Shown here piece after piece: positions 45,525-58,900 of a DNA stretch of 64,000 bases. How positions within the stretch are numbered: the first letter of the stretch is position 1; each line of letters begins with the position of its first letter. The notes beneath the pieces were generated by a model that ran no database searches, was not told the DNA's origin, and saw only the letters and a list, made by a program, of their open reading frames with translations. Position numbers and translations under genes: made by a program. Origin of the DNA: Lactifluus volemus (lineage: Eukaryota; Basidiomycota; Agaricomycetes; Russulales; Russulaceae); assembly GCA_022376515.1 (NCBI GenBank), contig WTXI01000017.1:1-64000 (forward strand). Direction: 5' to 3'.

Positions 45525-48500
45525 ATGGATGTATGCGCTCAATATTCTGATTTTAATCGATATTTTTCTCACCGTCATTTTTTCTAGTCCAACTTCGTGC
45601 AGAACCTGCACAATCTCCTCCTTCAATCGACTACTAATGACACCATCCAACTCAAGGCTGTGAGAACCACCCTTAGCATTTCCAGATCTCATAGTTCAAT
45701 TTTTACGCTCCTTTTAGGCCACTGCTCAACTCAACAAAGAGTTCTACAAAGACCCGGCATGCATACCAGCCCTTGCGAGCGTCACCGCAAACTCGCAAGA
45801 GACCCCTGTTCGTATACTACCTCGCAGCGTGTAGATCTCCCACTTACTCCTCTTATGTTAACAGGTGAGACAGCTCGCTGCCATCGAGATGCGCAAGCGT
45901 GTCTCTGCAAATAGTGGCAACCTCTGGCTGCAAGTCTCTCAACCAGACCGCGAACAACTCAAAACACAGCTACCGCAGATCGTCCTTCGCGAGTCAAAGT
46001 TTGTACATTCCTTTAATATCCCCGATAATGTCTGTAATCAGTTCCGGATTCATCTAGTGCCCTTGTCCGTCACTCTACTGCCCGCGTCATTGCTGCGATT
46101 GCAGGCATCGAGATACCCGCGGGTGGATGGCCCCAACTTCTGCCTTTCTTACACGAGACCGCGACATCCTCTCAAGCAGCGAACCGCGAAGTTGGCATCT
46201 ACATTCTCTATACTGTATTGGAAACTATTGTCGAGGGTTTCCAAGAGCATCTACAGAGCTTCTTCAAGCTGTTCGAGAGTCTCCTTCGGGATCCTGAGAG
46301 TACTGAAGTTCGCGTTACTACTGTCAGGTGTGCAAATAATTCAAGTCATTCCTACACCATGTTGATCTGTTGCTAGATGCCTGGGTACTATTGCCCAGTA
46401 CATCGACACAGACGAAAAGGCCGACATTGTGAGTACCTACAAGCGCGTCGTCTCCGGTTTTCTCTGAGTACGATATTAGAAATCATTCCAAAACCTACTG
46501 CCCCTTATGATTGAGGTTCTCGCGCAGACGCTCGAGGTGGGGGACGAGGCTAATGCACGCCATCTCTTTGACGTGTTTGAAACGCTTCTCATCCTTGTGC
46601 GTGATCAATCTACGCCGCTCGTTATCCGCGACTGATCCCCACTTAGGAGATCCCTCTACTAAGTCAGCACATCCCCCAGCTGGTTCAGTTCTTCATTCAA
46701 GCTGGCTCAAATCGTAATATTGATTCTGAGTTACGCATCCTTTCTCTCAACGCGCTTAACTGGACAGTCCAATAGTACGTGTCTCACAATGCCTCGTACC
46801 AGTAACCCTGCTGATCCAATGTTCCCAGCAAAAAGTCAAAAATCCAGAGCAATAACTTGGCTGCTGCTATTTTGAATGGCCTCATGCCCATTACTACTGA
46901 GGAGGAGCCTGAGGACATGGATGATGATGCTCCTGCCCGCGTAAGCTTATCAGTCTCAACGTATCTCTTATCACTGAGGAGTCTGCTCTCTCAGTCTGCC
47001 CTACGCATTATCGACACCCTTGCCACCTCTCTTCCACCAACTCAAGTTTTCCCAGCCCTTCGTGCTCAAATTCAACAGTACTTCTCATCCCCGGATGGTT
47101 CCCATCGCAGGGGTGCCATGCTCGCGCTTGGGGTATCTGTTGAGGGCTGCAGCGAGTATATGACGCCACTCATGAGTCAAGTGTGGCCAGTCGTTGAGGC
47201 TGGGCTTCAGGACAGCGACGCTGGTGTGCGAAGGGCAACGTGCGTTGCTGTGAGTTGCTTATGTGAATGGCTTGAGGACGAATGCGTCTCGCGTCATACT
47301 GTGTTGGTTCCTGTGCGTATTACCCCAGTCGTCCGACCTTGAATGACCTTTTTTTTTTTGCATAGGCGATCATGGCACTTGTCGCTGATCCTGCAACTCA
47401 ACGATCGGCTTGTACTGCGCTTGATGCATTACTTGAAGTCCTGCACGATGTGATAGACCAATACCTTCCACTCATCATGGAGCGCCTCTCAGGTCTACTG
47501 GAGACTGCACCACTTACTGTCAAGGCAGTCGTAACAGGCGCAATCGGTAGCGCTGCCCATGCATCAAAAGATCAATTTACGCCATACTTCCAAGAGACTA
47601 TGCACCGTATGCAGCATTTTCTCGTTCTTACTGGAGAAGGCGAAGAGACCGAGTTGCGGGGAATTACGATGGATACTGTGGGCACGTTCGCCGAGGCTGT
47701 CGGGAAAGACCTTTTCCGACCGTACTATGAACCACTTATGAAGCAGGCCTTCCAAGGTATCGAGCTCGGGAGTGCTCGCCTGCGGGAGTGCAGTTTTCTT
47801 TTCTTCGGTGTCATGGCTACCGTATTCGGAGAAGAATTTGCACCATCACTTTCAGCTGTGGTACCATCACTACTCACGAGTCTGACGCAGGAGGAGAATG
47901 GTGAAGAGACACAACCACGTAAGTTCATCTCCACCAATGACAAACCGCCGCGGATAACAGCTCATATGGCTCCTATGGCAGTGAGGGTAGGTGATGCAAC
48001 GGCGTTTGCATCCGGCTCATCACCCGCAAATGCAATACCCGTGGAAGAAGGCACCGGCGGCGCAGAGGAGGTGGAGATTGACTTGGACAAGGCTCTCGAA
48101 GTTAATAGTGCAGTTGCTGTTGAAAAAGAGATCGCAGCGGACACCCTGGGCACGCTCTTCGCCGCTACGCGAGAACGCTTCCTTCCATTCGTCGAGCAGA
48201 CAGCGCTCGAACTTATTGCGCTTCTGTCCCACTATTACGAGGGCATTCGCAAATCGGCGACTGACTCCTTACTCAAGATCATCCGCACGTTCTATGATCT
48301 CAGTGGGCAACCCGACTGGGTGCCTGGTGCCAATGTAGTACGTAAACCTCATCGCGAGGTCTGATCCAATCCTCAAGGCGTTGGCATTTCCAGCAACAAC
48401 CCCTGAATCAAAATGTCAAGGACCTCATTGATCGCGCCCTTCCCGAGTTGTTGGAGATGTACGGTGGCGAGGACAACAAGTACGTGGCTGACATCCGGTG

Positions 48501-49584
48501 GTGATGTAAACATGAACGTTTGTTCTCAGGGGTGTAGTTTCCGCGCTTTGCGTCGGCCTTGCCGAAACTATCCACAAGATCGGGCCGGCTCTCATCGAAA
48601 AATGTAGGCCGTCTATGATGTCTGCTTTAGCAACCTGCTGACTGATTGCCATGTAGATTATCATAAACTCTGCTCGATCGCGAAGGAGATTCTTGAGCAG
48701 AAAGCGATTTGCCAACAAGATCCCGATCAGGATGCCGATGAGGAAGCGCCAGAGGATCAGGCTGAGTACGATTCGGTACTGATTTCCTCTGCTGGTGATC
48801 TCGTAGCGGCCATGGCCAATGCGCTTGGCGCAGATTTCGCACCAAGCTTCAACTCGTTCTACCCTCTCATAACAAAATACTACGTAGGTCCCTCATTATC
48901 ACCAAATCTTATATAATTGCTAATGTCTGGTGCATCCCGTAGAAAAGGAGTCGCTCCCTCAGCGATCGCTCCTCAGCTATTGGGTGCTTGGCAGAGATAA
49001 TCTCCGGCATGAAAGGGGCAATAACGCCATCGACCGAGCCCTTACTTGAATTGCTCTGGCGTGCTGTTGGTGATCCAGACGCGGAAGTGCAGAGCAACGC
49101 GGCATTCGCAACGGGCTTGCTGGTGGAGAATTCTAAACAAGACTTATCTCCTCAGTACATTGCTCTTCTGGGTGCTTTGCAACCGCTCTTCGACTTGCCC
49201 GCAGACGCACCTGCGCCGCGCCTGAATGCTCGTGACAATGCCTGTGGTGCAGTAGCACGGCTTATCTTACGAAATGCGAACGCGGTTCCACTCCCACAAG
49301 TGCTACCTGTATTGGTCGGTGCTCTTCCACTGCAGAACGACCTGCTGGAGAATCGGCCAGTGTTCCGTGCGGTGCTGTATCTGTTCCAGACACAGCCAGA
49401 GATACTCTCGCCGTACCTCGACGGGCTCCTGCGTGTATTCGCGCACGTGCTAGACCCGAGTGGGCCTGATCAGATTGGTGATGAAGTGAGGGGGGGCTTG
49501 ATTGGGCTTATTGGTGCGCTCAACTCCCAGTCTCCAGAGAAGGTTCAGCAGGCAGGTTTGGGGCCATTCGTGCCAGGGGCTTGA
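45525..49584 (+). CDS. Karyopherin beta, Kap123/importin-4 type
   Basis: The first exon is only ATGGAT before an intron. Exons then read SNFVQNLHNLLLQSTTNDTI, ATAQLNKEFYKDPACIPALA and VRQLAAIEMRKRVSANSGNL, the classic importin N-terminus. HEAT-repeat helices continue to the end (ALRIIDTLATSLPPTQVFPA, GVRRATCVAVSCLCEWLEDE, ECSFLFFGVMATVFGEEFAP, LSDRSSAIGCLAEIISGMKG). An acidic loop (PEDMDDDAPAR) and EVEIDLDKALEVN lie inside. More than a dozen short introns give roughly 1,100 residues, normal for the family. It imports ribosomal proteins and histones H3/H4 from cytoplasm to nucleus under Ran control. The degraded SURF6 copy elsewhere in the window is unrelated to it. Confidence 0.93.
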
Positions 49585-49825
49585 AACCAGTTCTTTTCGT
49601 AGTCGTGCATACTGATGTCATTACATTCCTCGGCTCCACTTGTTACGATACCTTTCCACCCATCCTTCTCCTACCCTTGATCTGGTTTTTCATCCCGCTT
49701 GGACAAAGCTTGTACCCAGGAAATATAAATGAGCGTAGAATAACTGAGTAGATTCGGAAAGTGGAGTAAATGCAATGCAGCAGATAAAGTAAAACTATAC
49801 GAATAAATATCGTGTTGTGAATTCT

Positions 49826-50812
49826 TCACTTCTGGATCTGATGAGGAGCATACGGATCAAGTGCGACCAGTTCGTGAATGAGCTGCTCAATGTAGGTCTC
49901 GTTTGCCGGGCCCATCACGCCAGCCGCGGGCGACCACTGCATATCATGAGCAGCCCAGCGCCACTTCTGATATCGGGGTGAGCCATCCGCCATGGTCCCA
50001 TACATTTATTTATGCGCCGATCAGAGATATGATCGACTTCAGAACAGAAAGAAGACGCACGATATAACGGATAAGCTCCTTGTCTCTAGGAATGACGGTG
50101 CGCCACGTATCTGGGTCTCCGCAATATATGCGGTAAGAATCTTGCGCGTAGGGACCACTGCCTGGGAGATGAGAGATGGGGGTGAGGGGGTGCTCTGGTC
50201 TGTCCCGTTCCTCAATGTACGCAGAGGATAGGGCTATAAGGCGCTTTGCACGGGTGGACTGTAGGCCGAGGGAACGGATGCAGTCCTCAAGCTCGGCGTA
50301 GTCAGCTGTAAGGCCAGAGTAAGATAGCACCGGGGTGTAAGTCGCAGAGAAGGAAAAGGAAAAGAAAATAAACCTTTAGCCAGCGACTCGGGAGATGGCC
50401 AGCGCTCTATGAGCTTCCAGAATATTGGCACAGCGACGCGCCCCGCGGTCTTGTTGAGGAGCATCACGGCAACGAGGACCTTCCATGGATCGTCTGCTAC
50501 GCATTCTGGTACATGGACAATACTGAGGTGGGATAGGAAAGACTGGGGGGAAAAGTTACCTTGTATGAGAACAGGCTTGGCGTCGAGCAACCGCTCATAC
50601 CTGTCAAGGTATGTGAGGAAGAAGGCAGCGTACCCTGGAGAGTCGGTCAGTAGACAGAGTTGCTCGTGTAGTGTTGTGTATGAGAGGCTTGGGGAGAAAG
50701 AAAAAAGCTTTTTTTTGGCTTCATTTGACATAAGAATTGGCGGGCCATCGATGTCGGGCTGATACGGTCGAGGAAAGAACTTTGACTTTGAGAGACTTAA
50801 TATGACGGGCAT
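49826..50812 (-). CDS. MBD4-like HhH-GPD DNA glycosylase
   Basis: Three exons. After a variable N-terminus the core reads DDPWKVLVAVMLLNKTAGRV, IERWPSPESLAKADYAELED and GLQSTRAKRLIALS. HLPGSGPYAQDSYRIYC follows: the helix-hairpin-GPD loop with the catalytic aspartate before SYRIYC. The end (KWRWAAHDMQW) matches the MBD4/ROS1-related glycosylase family. The enzyme would remove thymine or uracil opposite guanine, including products of 5-methylcytosine deamination. No methyl-CpG-binding domain is visible, as usual in fungi. It converges tail to tail with the karyopherin gene (about 240 bp apart) and is divergent from the Axl2-like gene. Confidence 0.9.
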
Positions 50813-50982
50813 GTGGCAGTGTTTAGTCGTCCTTCCTTTTTTGAGCGAGTAATACTCGGACCCGCCACCGTCCGTTCATCGTCGTTCTCACCAACGTTCG
50901 TCGTTATACTCAACAGTGAGGTCGCTGGACGACACCGCACTCGTGCCCTTCAACGTCTCACCTTCATTCAGATCTCATCACT

Positions 50983-53771
50983 ATGTCCATCCTTCTTTTC
51001 CTTTCTTGGCTCAAATCCACACTCGTGTGCTTGCCACCTCCTCCGTCTCCGTACTCATCCCGCTCGACTGTCAGCTGCCGCCTATCGCTCGTATCAACAA
51101 CTCTTATACTTGGTCTTTTGCTGAGAACACTTTCTCGTCCAAGAATAACGCGTCTTTCATCTTCTCAGTCCCGTCTCTCTCGTCGTGGCTATCGTTCGAC
51201 CCTGAGACTCGGACTTTCAGCGGAATACCCACTCCGGATGACGAAGGGACACTCCACTTCGAAGTTGTAGCATCAGACCCAACGACATCCGACTCTGCAG
51301 CCTCTCCTGTCTCGATCTGCGTTACGTCGTATCCTACCCCTGCCTTGACCATACCCATCTCCTCACAGTTTCGAACTAGTAATCCTTCGCTTTCCTCCGT
51401 TTTCTTACTGTCTAATTACTCGGCACTCAAAATGGCGGACAGACCGACGCTCAGGATTCCATCAGGCTGGTCTTTCAGCATTGGCTTTGAAGGCGACACG
51501 TTCACAAGCACAGATGACATTCGATACACTGTTTTGCAGGCTGATGGCTCCCCTCTGCCGCCTTGGATGGTGTTTAACACTAAAGGGATAACACTCGGCG
51601 GTTTTGTTCCCTCGTTGAGTCTGCTTCCTACCCCGTATTCCCTCTCCCTTGCTCTGCATGCGCTTGATAAGAATGGCTTCTCCGCTGCACATGCAGTCTT
51701 TGACGTAGTCATTGCATCTCAGGAGGTACATGCGGTGTTTGATAGCCTTCCCACGGTCAATACCACCTCGCCATCTCTCGATGTCTCGTTCAATTCGTCG
51801 ATGGACTTCGCTGGTGTGCTTGTCGACGATGCTCCTATCGACCTTCAGGATGTGGACTCGGTGATAATCGATGTTTCGCAGTACAGTTGGCTTGACTACG
51901 ATGCAGACTCACGTCGACTTACTGGGCAGCTTCCGGGTGACTTTGCCATGCGGAACGCCACTGTTCTCCCTGTGATCCTCTCGACAACGTCACGGTTTAA
52001 CCAGACCTTGAACACCCGAGTCAAGCTTGCAGTCGTTCCCTCTTACTTTTCAAAAGATACGCTTCCTCCTATTCTAGCGGCCCCTGGCAGAGACGTACAC
52101 TTCGACTTGACACCATTCTTCTCAAATGCGATTGAAGGAGAAAACGTTGACCTGACCGCCTCTTTTAGCCCATCGGACGCCAGTGCTTACTTGTCTTTCG
52201 ACACAGCCTCTGCAATCTTATCCGGAAAGGTCCCCTCGTCGGGCGTAGATTATAGCCACATCACAGTCACATTCACTGCCTACTCTCGCTTAACGCACTC
52301 AACATCGCACACCAGTCTTCCTATCTCTCTCACTCCTGCGGATTATGGGCATACGCAACCGACTACGGACCACGGTTCCGTAAACCACACAAGAACCTTA
52401 CTCTAGTGCTGGGGATAACCCTCGGGTTGCTTGGTGGTTTGCTTGTACTTGGCTGCTTCTCGCAGCACTCCGCTGTTGGGCACGCCCACCAGACTCTGCA
52501 CTCACCGGCGAGGCTGCGATACGTGCGATGACAGAGAGTGATCGACAATGGTACGGCATCGAGAACGCCGCGGACGGTGGTGATAGTGCAGAGAAGGGAT
52601 ATAGCGTTCGCGCCAATGGTCAATGGGACGAGCTAGGGTTGGGGTGTCTCGCACGATAACTCGCGTGTCGTCTAGCGATGAGCGCACATTAGCCAGCCCA
52701 GGCCAGCTGAGCAAAGCCGAGTTTCTCGGCCGCCTCCGCGCAACGGTGCGTAACGTAAGTAATCGTTACCGCCGTGCCCGCAAGTCAGCGATTGGGCCGC
52801 CTGTGCTCGTCGAGGCGGGGGATCCGCGCGCGCTTAGCATACCAGCTACACCCACAATTCCCGCGCTCGAGGGGTACGAGCCGGCGGGCTATACTGGCAC
52901 AACATCAAGCCTCCGTGGTTCGCCATCCTTGTCTACTGACGGGCGCTCCATCCCGCAGAGGCGCGCGGACTTTGCCCCGCCGCGCATGCCGGCGCCGGTC
53001 GCGGTTGCTGGTGCAAGGCACTCGCTGGATTCTGAAATGTCCTTGGCGTCGGACTCGTCGACGCACTCACATGCGGCCGAGGCCGTCGTGCAGCGTGCCA
53101 CGCGGGCGCGCAGTGTACGCAGTGCACGAAGTGCCTTTGGACAATCGCAGGTGGACACACGCGCCCGGATCGTCCCGTTCACCGCCAGCCGAGTGCCTGC
53201 GCCTCGCGACGGAGCAGCGGGTGCAGGGACCTCCTTCTCCCCACCCAGGCGGGCGTCAAGCTTGAGCGCAAGTGTCGTACGGGTGGTCGCCCCGCCGCAG
53301 CGCCATGTGAGAGGCGGCGGCGGCTCTAGTGCGACAGAGACGGACGAGCTACACGTGGGACTGCACTACGTGCGGGCGCTTGGAGAGGACGCCCGGGAGG
53401 CCTCCGGCTCGTTCTCGTCGGTCGAGTCGTCTCACCCTGCCCGGTCAAGTGTGGGCAGCGGTGGTACAGGAGTGCGTGGCGAAGTCTTGCGGGTGCTCGT
53501 GCGCGTTGGAGAGCGCTTCCGGTTCAGGTTGCCCGTGCACGCAGGCGTTCGCGGGGCCGGCCTTACGGCACGGCGTGTCTCGGGAGAAGTGTTGCCCGCA
53601 TTCCTGTACGCAGACTTGGACGTCGCACGCGGCGACAAGCACCAGAATACGGTCAAATTTTGGGGCGTGCCGCGGGCGGACGACATAGGGGAGGTGCACG
53701 TGGGAGTGTATGCAGTTGATGGGGCATGTGTGGCACAGGCAGTTATTGAAGTTCTCATGCGTAGTGGTTAA
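50983..53771 (+). pseudogene. Axl2-like cadherin-fold polarity protein, apparently broken by single-base losses
   Basis: The extracellular part has cadherin-like repeats: INNSYTWSFAENTFSS, SWLSFDPETRTFSGIP, SQYSWLDYDADSRRLTGQLP and AYLSFDTASAILSGKVP. A membrane helix (LTLVLGITLGLLGGLLVLGC, about 52397-52456) and an Axl2-type cytoplasmic part follow (PDSALTGEAAIRAMTESDRQ, WYGIE ... KAEFLGRLRATVRNVSNRYR). Axl2 directs axial budding and septin recruitment in yeast. The reading frame moves four times by minus one: after the signal-peptide ATG at 50983, before the membrane helix, after it, and in GTTGGGGTG near 52640. No plausible introns explain all four. The 5' shift could instead be a 51-nt intron. 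Either this is a young pseudogene or the assembly has lost bases. Confidence 0.7.
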
Positions 53772-54098
53772 GCTTTTCCGAGGACAAGACAGACTAAGAA
53801 TCGTTGTAATCCAGGTTGTAGTGATACTTTGCGTTGCGTTTATTGATAGATACGCGGATTCGGGAAAATGAACACGTTGCCTGGACATGTGCGACTCGGA
53901 ATGAAGGCTACACAAGATTTAACCGAGACGAGACGAGCAGGATTGTTCAGTCAATCGATAGGGCGCATATGGCACAAAACAGGAGATAAACTTTGGGTGG
54001 ATATGGCATGCCCGTTGCCCTGTCTATTCCCCGTGCAGGACCCTGCAATCACACCTTCCTCTTTCCCTCCCTCCTCTCCATATAGAGGTATCAGCAAA

Positions 54099-54510
54099 TT
54101 ATGACTTCCAGATCAGAATGGCCAGGTGGCCAAGGTAAAAGTAGATGAAATGCTTGGTTTCTGTAAAGGATGAAAGATAAGAACGGATTTCGGTTTAGGG
54201 GGTATAGCTGGCATATTATGGCGTCGTGGCAGAAACGCGTACCATGAGTAACGTAGCTCCCAAAGTTTTTGCCAACGACGACGTGCCAGGTGGGACCGTG
54301 GCACCTGTCAAACTCCTTCTTGATCTGCGCAGCGATATCCTTCTCGATATTGTACTTTTCGAGGGCGGCTGTAGCGATATCGACGCACTCCTGCTGCATC
54401 TCTTCTGTCATGTCGACGTTCTTGATGATCGCCTTGGGGCCCGTGCCACCAGCTGCACCGCCGATGCCGGCGTCGGTGGAAGTGGAGGTTGCATCGAGTT
54501 TTTCGGACAT
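54099..54510 (-). CDS. Dynein light chain LC8 type
   Basis: Two exons (54510-54243, 54160-54099) agree in phase and give 109 residues. After a Ser/Thr/Gly-rich extension of about 25 residues, the LC8 fold is complete: [80 protein letters not shown] and WKS at the end. LC8 dimers bind short linear motifs and act as hub proteins in dynein and many other complexes. The N-terminal extension is longer than in animals. The Axl2-like gene lies opposite, converging, with 327 bp between stops; that gap shows nothing else. Confidence 0.96.
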
Positions 54511-56660
54511 TGTTGATACTGAATTGATCTGGTGAGATGTGGGTTATTGGTGTTCAAGTACGAGAAACGAATATGATCTCTGTGAAGAACGGTGAGTGTT
54601 GGTGTGTCCTTTAAGTGCTCAAACCACGTGGCTGCACGCATAACTGTGTAACTACACGCTCAACCCGCACCATGCGCAAAAGAACTCCCTCCTTCTCTTC
54701 TCTATCATAAAATTGGTCCGCAACCAACCTTATGTTTTCCTACTTTTTTTGGCTCCCGTACCTTGAGTACTCGAACCTACTGTGCCCGTAGCCCTCCGTC
54801 AATGTCCCACTTAAACCTTTGACGAGTGTATCGGACTCGGTACGTGATACAGCAAGTCAGCGATCATGGTTCGTCTTTTTTTTTCTTGTTAGGATCCACG
54901 GATTCATGTGCATCGATTCCGCCAGAGTTGATGTATCTTCAATCTGACCTCGGCCAAACCTTCTCCGCCTGCACACACTGCGCGTGCTCGCATGCTGCAT
55001 CATACACGTGCCGTTTATCGCACGTAAACCACTTGGTTTCCGTCAGCCTATAAGCAGGCAGGTCGACCAATTCAGTGCTCGGCCAGCCGGTGGTGCGATC
55101 GCCAATCCTAAAGCTCGGACGAACGCTTTCCTATCGGCCGCCTCATTCCACGCTAACTCCCTGATGATTTCATGTCCGGGATCATCTGCCCTAATCACCT
55201 CCACCCCCTCTCCGGAGCAAGCGTGTTAACCAGTTCTCGATCCTTCTTTTGCGCATTGGAACTCAAATAATACCACCACCATTCCTGGGACGCTCATTTC
55301 ACGCGGCATCCCCAGTAGAAATTACTACATTATGTCCCATCCTCAGCGCTGGAAAAGTCCAGGAAAACCATGAACGGGGCGGTACAGCGTCATGCCTGTT
55401 TTATTATCTGCCTCCGCGCGTCAGTCCAGTCATATCTACCATTTTATGGGAATAAAACACTCTGCCCACACGCCTATGGTGAGACATTCAGTTTTTTGAT
55501 CCCCATTGGGCACGTCACGAGGAAAACGGGGAAAGGAAGAGGCGGTAGTGGAGGGGAAATGTGGGGAACCTCATGTGGGAGTGGTGCTTCGAAGGTTGCC
55601 GTGACCCCGATGGCATTATTTTTTCTTACCGCCCCATTCAGAATGCGTCACTGTAGCACATGGCCGTGGGCGCAGACGTATGTGCCTTCCTTTAACCCTG
55701 AGGCCCTGGGGAAAGCTTAGTCAATCACGGCAACGGTCCTAGGACTTGAGCGCCACCGGTACCTGTTAAGGGTCCTAAGACTGAACTACTTTACATAGAG
55801 CGCTACTTGCTATTATACCTGCCCCACTCCGCACGGTGTATGCCGTTTCTTTAACCTCGTGGACAATTTACTCCAGCAATGCGTTAGCTGTGCTCTCGGA
55901 TTGTGTTTCTCTTTCCCCCCGAGATGTAGATCTTCTACTCACTAGTAAGATCACCAAACCGTCGGACCCTATACTGACCCTTGAAAATCACAAAGCAAGG
56001 AAATCCGGACTTGACTCAGGAGTCAGGACAGCCGGGTGCTGGAGTGCTGATAAGTTAATTGTGATGCCGGCAGGTGGTCAGAAATATTACCGGGACGATG
56101 GGGCATCGTTACGGCACAAGCGCAAGATAATGCACAATCAGGTCAAGTTTGTGCGCTGGCGGCCGTGGTTGACAGTAGTATTACATCACGCGACGCACGC
56201 CATATACAATTGGTTGACAATACGGACATTAGGGCACGGAGTAACGGAAATACAGACCGACGGAGAATATATGTTTGTAAATTGAGGCCGAAGACATGGC
56301 ATGGTACTATGGCATGATACGGTATAGTGGACAGACATATAACTACATGGGAGCATGGGCAGAGACATAAACTTCGGGGTAGGAGAATGGCAGACGGACA
56401 AGGCCGTGCCAGCACGCAGGCACTGATTGGATACACTTTGGAAATGATAGGAACCTGACCATAGTAAAGTAACGAAACGACTCGGATGACAGCGGTAAGG
56501 GGCCAAGTAAGGGTATCAAAAAAGGAGAGGTGTCATAATAGGGAGGGGCGTGAGTTTACGCACGTACTGTATGCTAGTAGTCTTCACGGATTAGATAGCC
56601 GTTTTGCAAACCTGAAACAAGGGACACAAGCGATTGACATCTTTGTTATGCGTAGCACTG
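54511..56660. other. Intergenic, no gene recognised
   Basis: Upstream of the dynein light-chain gene to the end of the transcription-factor gene there are only short frames without resemblance. No RNA gene or transposon signature is seen. Confidence 0.4.
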
Positions 56661-56698
56661 CTACCGTTCTTGTTCTTCACGAACTGCACTCCGCAGTG

Positions 56699-58195
56699 CT
56701 ATCGTCCGCGGAGGAGGGGATTGCAGTAGACGAGTGCAGTGAGGCGGCGTCGTCCCCGGGCTCCGCGCACTAATAGGCGGAGTCGGCGGTTGCTGCTGTT
56801 GCTGTTGGGGTGGTGAAGAAGGCGAGGGACGACCGCTGGGCCTTGGAGAGTGATGCAGTGGCGCAGGCGCTCGCCCAGCGGGGTGAGCGTCTGCGCGTGG
56901 TAGTTTTTTGTCTGCTGATGCAGTTGTTGCAGCGGCTGCTGCAGTGGAGGCTGAGGAGGAGACGCGTACGGCTGATGCTGTTGCTCACGGTGCTCGCGGT
57001 GTTCGCGGTGCAGACGAGATGGAGCCGTCGGCCCGTCGAACGGCGCCGGCCCGGTCGCGAGCGATGCGAGGGGCGGGAGTGCCGTTCTGAACGCGGGCGA
57101 ATTCGGCGGGCGTAGCTGTCCCATCGCGCTGTAATTTTGCGCGCCAGCGCTTGGACGGGAGAAGCTTGCGGTACCAACAGGGAATGCTCCCGCTGCTGCT
57201 CCAGGGGCATGGCTGAGGCCTGGCGGCGAAATCGGGTGATACGGTAACAGCGGCACCTGCGCGGGAGCGCCCTGCTGGCCTTGGGCGGTTCCCGGTGGAC
57301 GCGTGGTTGTGATTTGCTGCTGTGAGAGTTGAGACGACGACGATTCGTGCCCTGGCTGCGGCGTGAAGCTGGACAGTAGATGTGCACGCGAGAGCGTAGC
57401 TTCGAGGTGATCCACGCGCATCTTGAGCTCCTCGTATTCAGCGCGGCTCACATATTTGTCACTGCAGGTACAATTTTAAACGAGTTAAAGGCAGAAGAGC
57501 GGGCTACACATACACTGGCTCGATGACATGCCACTGACATTTGTTTTGATCGTTGCGGCGGATACATGGTGTGCAGGGGTGTGCCCTGGACAATCCCGCG
57601 CAGTTCAGAAGCCAAGTCCATGGGGTTAGGCTACCAGGACGTTACCTGTCGCACTTAATTTTACGTCGTTTGCATTCTGCAGGGCCACGTAATGCATAGC
57701 ATTGGGAGCGGAAGTGGGGTTGCATCACGAGAGCCGAAGCGAGCGTGGAAGAATGATAGTATATCAGATGGCCGCCAGGTGAGAAGCGAGCGGGGGAAAA
57801 GCCGACTGACCCGTGCAGCTCAAGGCCTGCCGTCGCCTTTTCTGTTTCGGGCGGACTGCTTGTTCACTATCTCCGTCGCCATCCGAGTCTGCAATAATTC
57901 CTGACTGTGTACGCTCCGCGGGTGGTGGCGCTGGCGGAGGCAGAAAATCGAGACGAGGTATACCCGCGCTTGGCCCTGCGGAGAAAGCCGGACCCGTCTG
58001 TTGACGGTTCGGGTGGTAACGGTCACTGAGCTGCGCATCTGACTGGGGAGGGAGAAAGTGACGGATTGAAGGTAACGATGTTGGCGAAGGACGCGAACTG
58101 GACGTGTGACTGGGAGTCATCCGAGTGGGGGACAATGAACGCTCCTTGCGTTTCAGTGACTGAGTGACAATTGGAGGAGGCCTGGGAGTATCCAT
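56699..58195 (-). CDS. Zn2Cys6 fungal transcription factor
   Basis: Four exons (58195-57811, 57676-57646, 57585-57514, 57461-56699) agree in phase and give 416 residues. A basic stretch (KQKRRRQALSCTECKRRKIK) leads into the zinc cluster. The six cysteines are SCTEC, KIKCDR, HPCTPC and NKCQW, each split across tiny exons of 31 and 72 nt. A coiled coil follows (YVSRAEYEELKMRVDHLEAT). The rest is Pro/Gln/Ser-rich, probably an activation region. After residue about 355 the frame turns Arg/Leu-rich. A minus-one shift near 56860 would instead give a Pro/Gln-rich tail ending at 56661, so the true C-terminus is uncertain. No fungal-specific transcription-factor domain is visible. Confidence 0.85.
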
Positions 58196-58860
58196 AGGAA
58201 CTGCTAGAATAGCTGGAAGGCCGGGATCAGTATCATAAAGGTAGGCAATTGTTCAGGCAGGGGAAAAGGGAAGGTGCAACACTTGGGGAACTAGATATAA
58301 GGAGACGACCTGGGGTAGGGACTCATAATAGGTATGACAGGCAGATGAAGCGGAGGTTCGGACGAGTTTTTTTTTCGTGGTAGGAATGAAGGAGATTTGA
58401 TCATTGACATCAACCGTCCATAAAAAGGCGCCAGAACGTCGGCCACAATTAACCAGCAGTGCAAACCTGTGCAGTTGCCCATACACGGAGAGAGCTGAAA
58501 CGATCCTAGAGGAAATTATTTGACTTGGGTTACGGTCCAGTAATTTCTCTACCTCACAAGCATCAAAATGCATGCTAAAGCCTACGAGGCTCGTGATTCC
58601 CTAATGATTCTTTTTGAGCAGTTTCCTCGGAATCAACTCGATGAATGCCACAACAGAGAACATGCCGGCGCCAGCCTTGAAATCGATTCCGGGAATTTTA
58701 TAGCGTAAACCCAAGCAGTGTTAATGTTCAGGTTCATTCCCCGTAAAGTAAGTTAGCAATTGAGATAAGATCAATGCACCGTCGGCTCTTGCCGGTGTAC
58801 TGAAAAGGCTGATACACTCTAACAACGGCCAACGTGTCCGCACATCTCCGTCTTCTCCCC

Positions 58861-58900
58861 ATACTATACCATACTATACCATAATGTATCATACCATACC
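58861..58900. repeat. Simple repeat (ATACTATACC-type)
   Basis: Two exact decamers ATACTATACC are followed by degenerate ATAATGTATC and ATACCATACC units, forming a 40-bp microsatellite-like tract. Confidence 0.7.
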
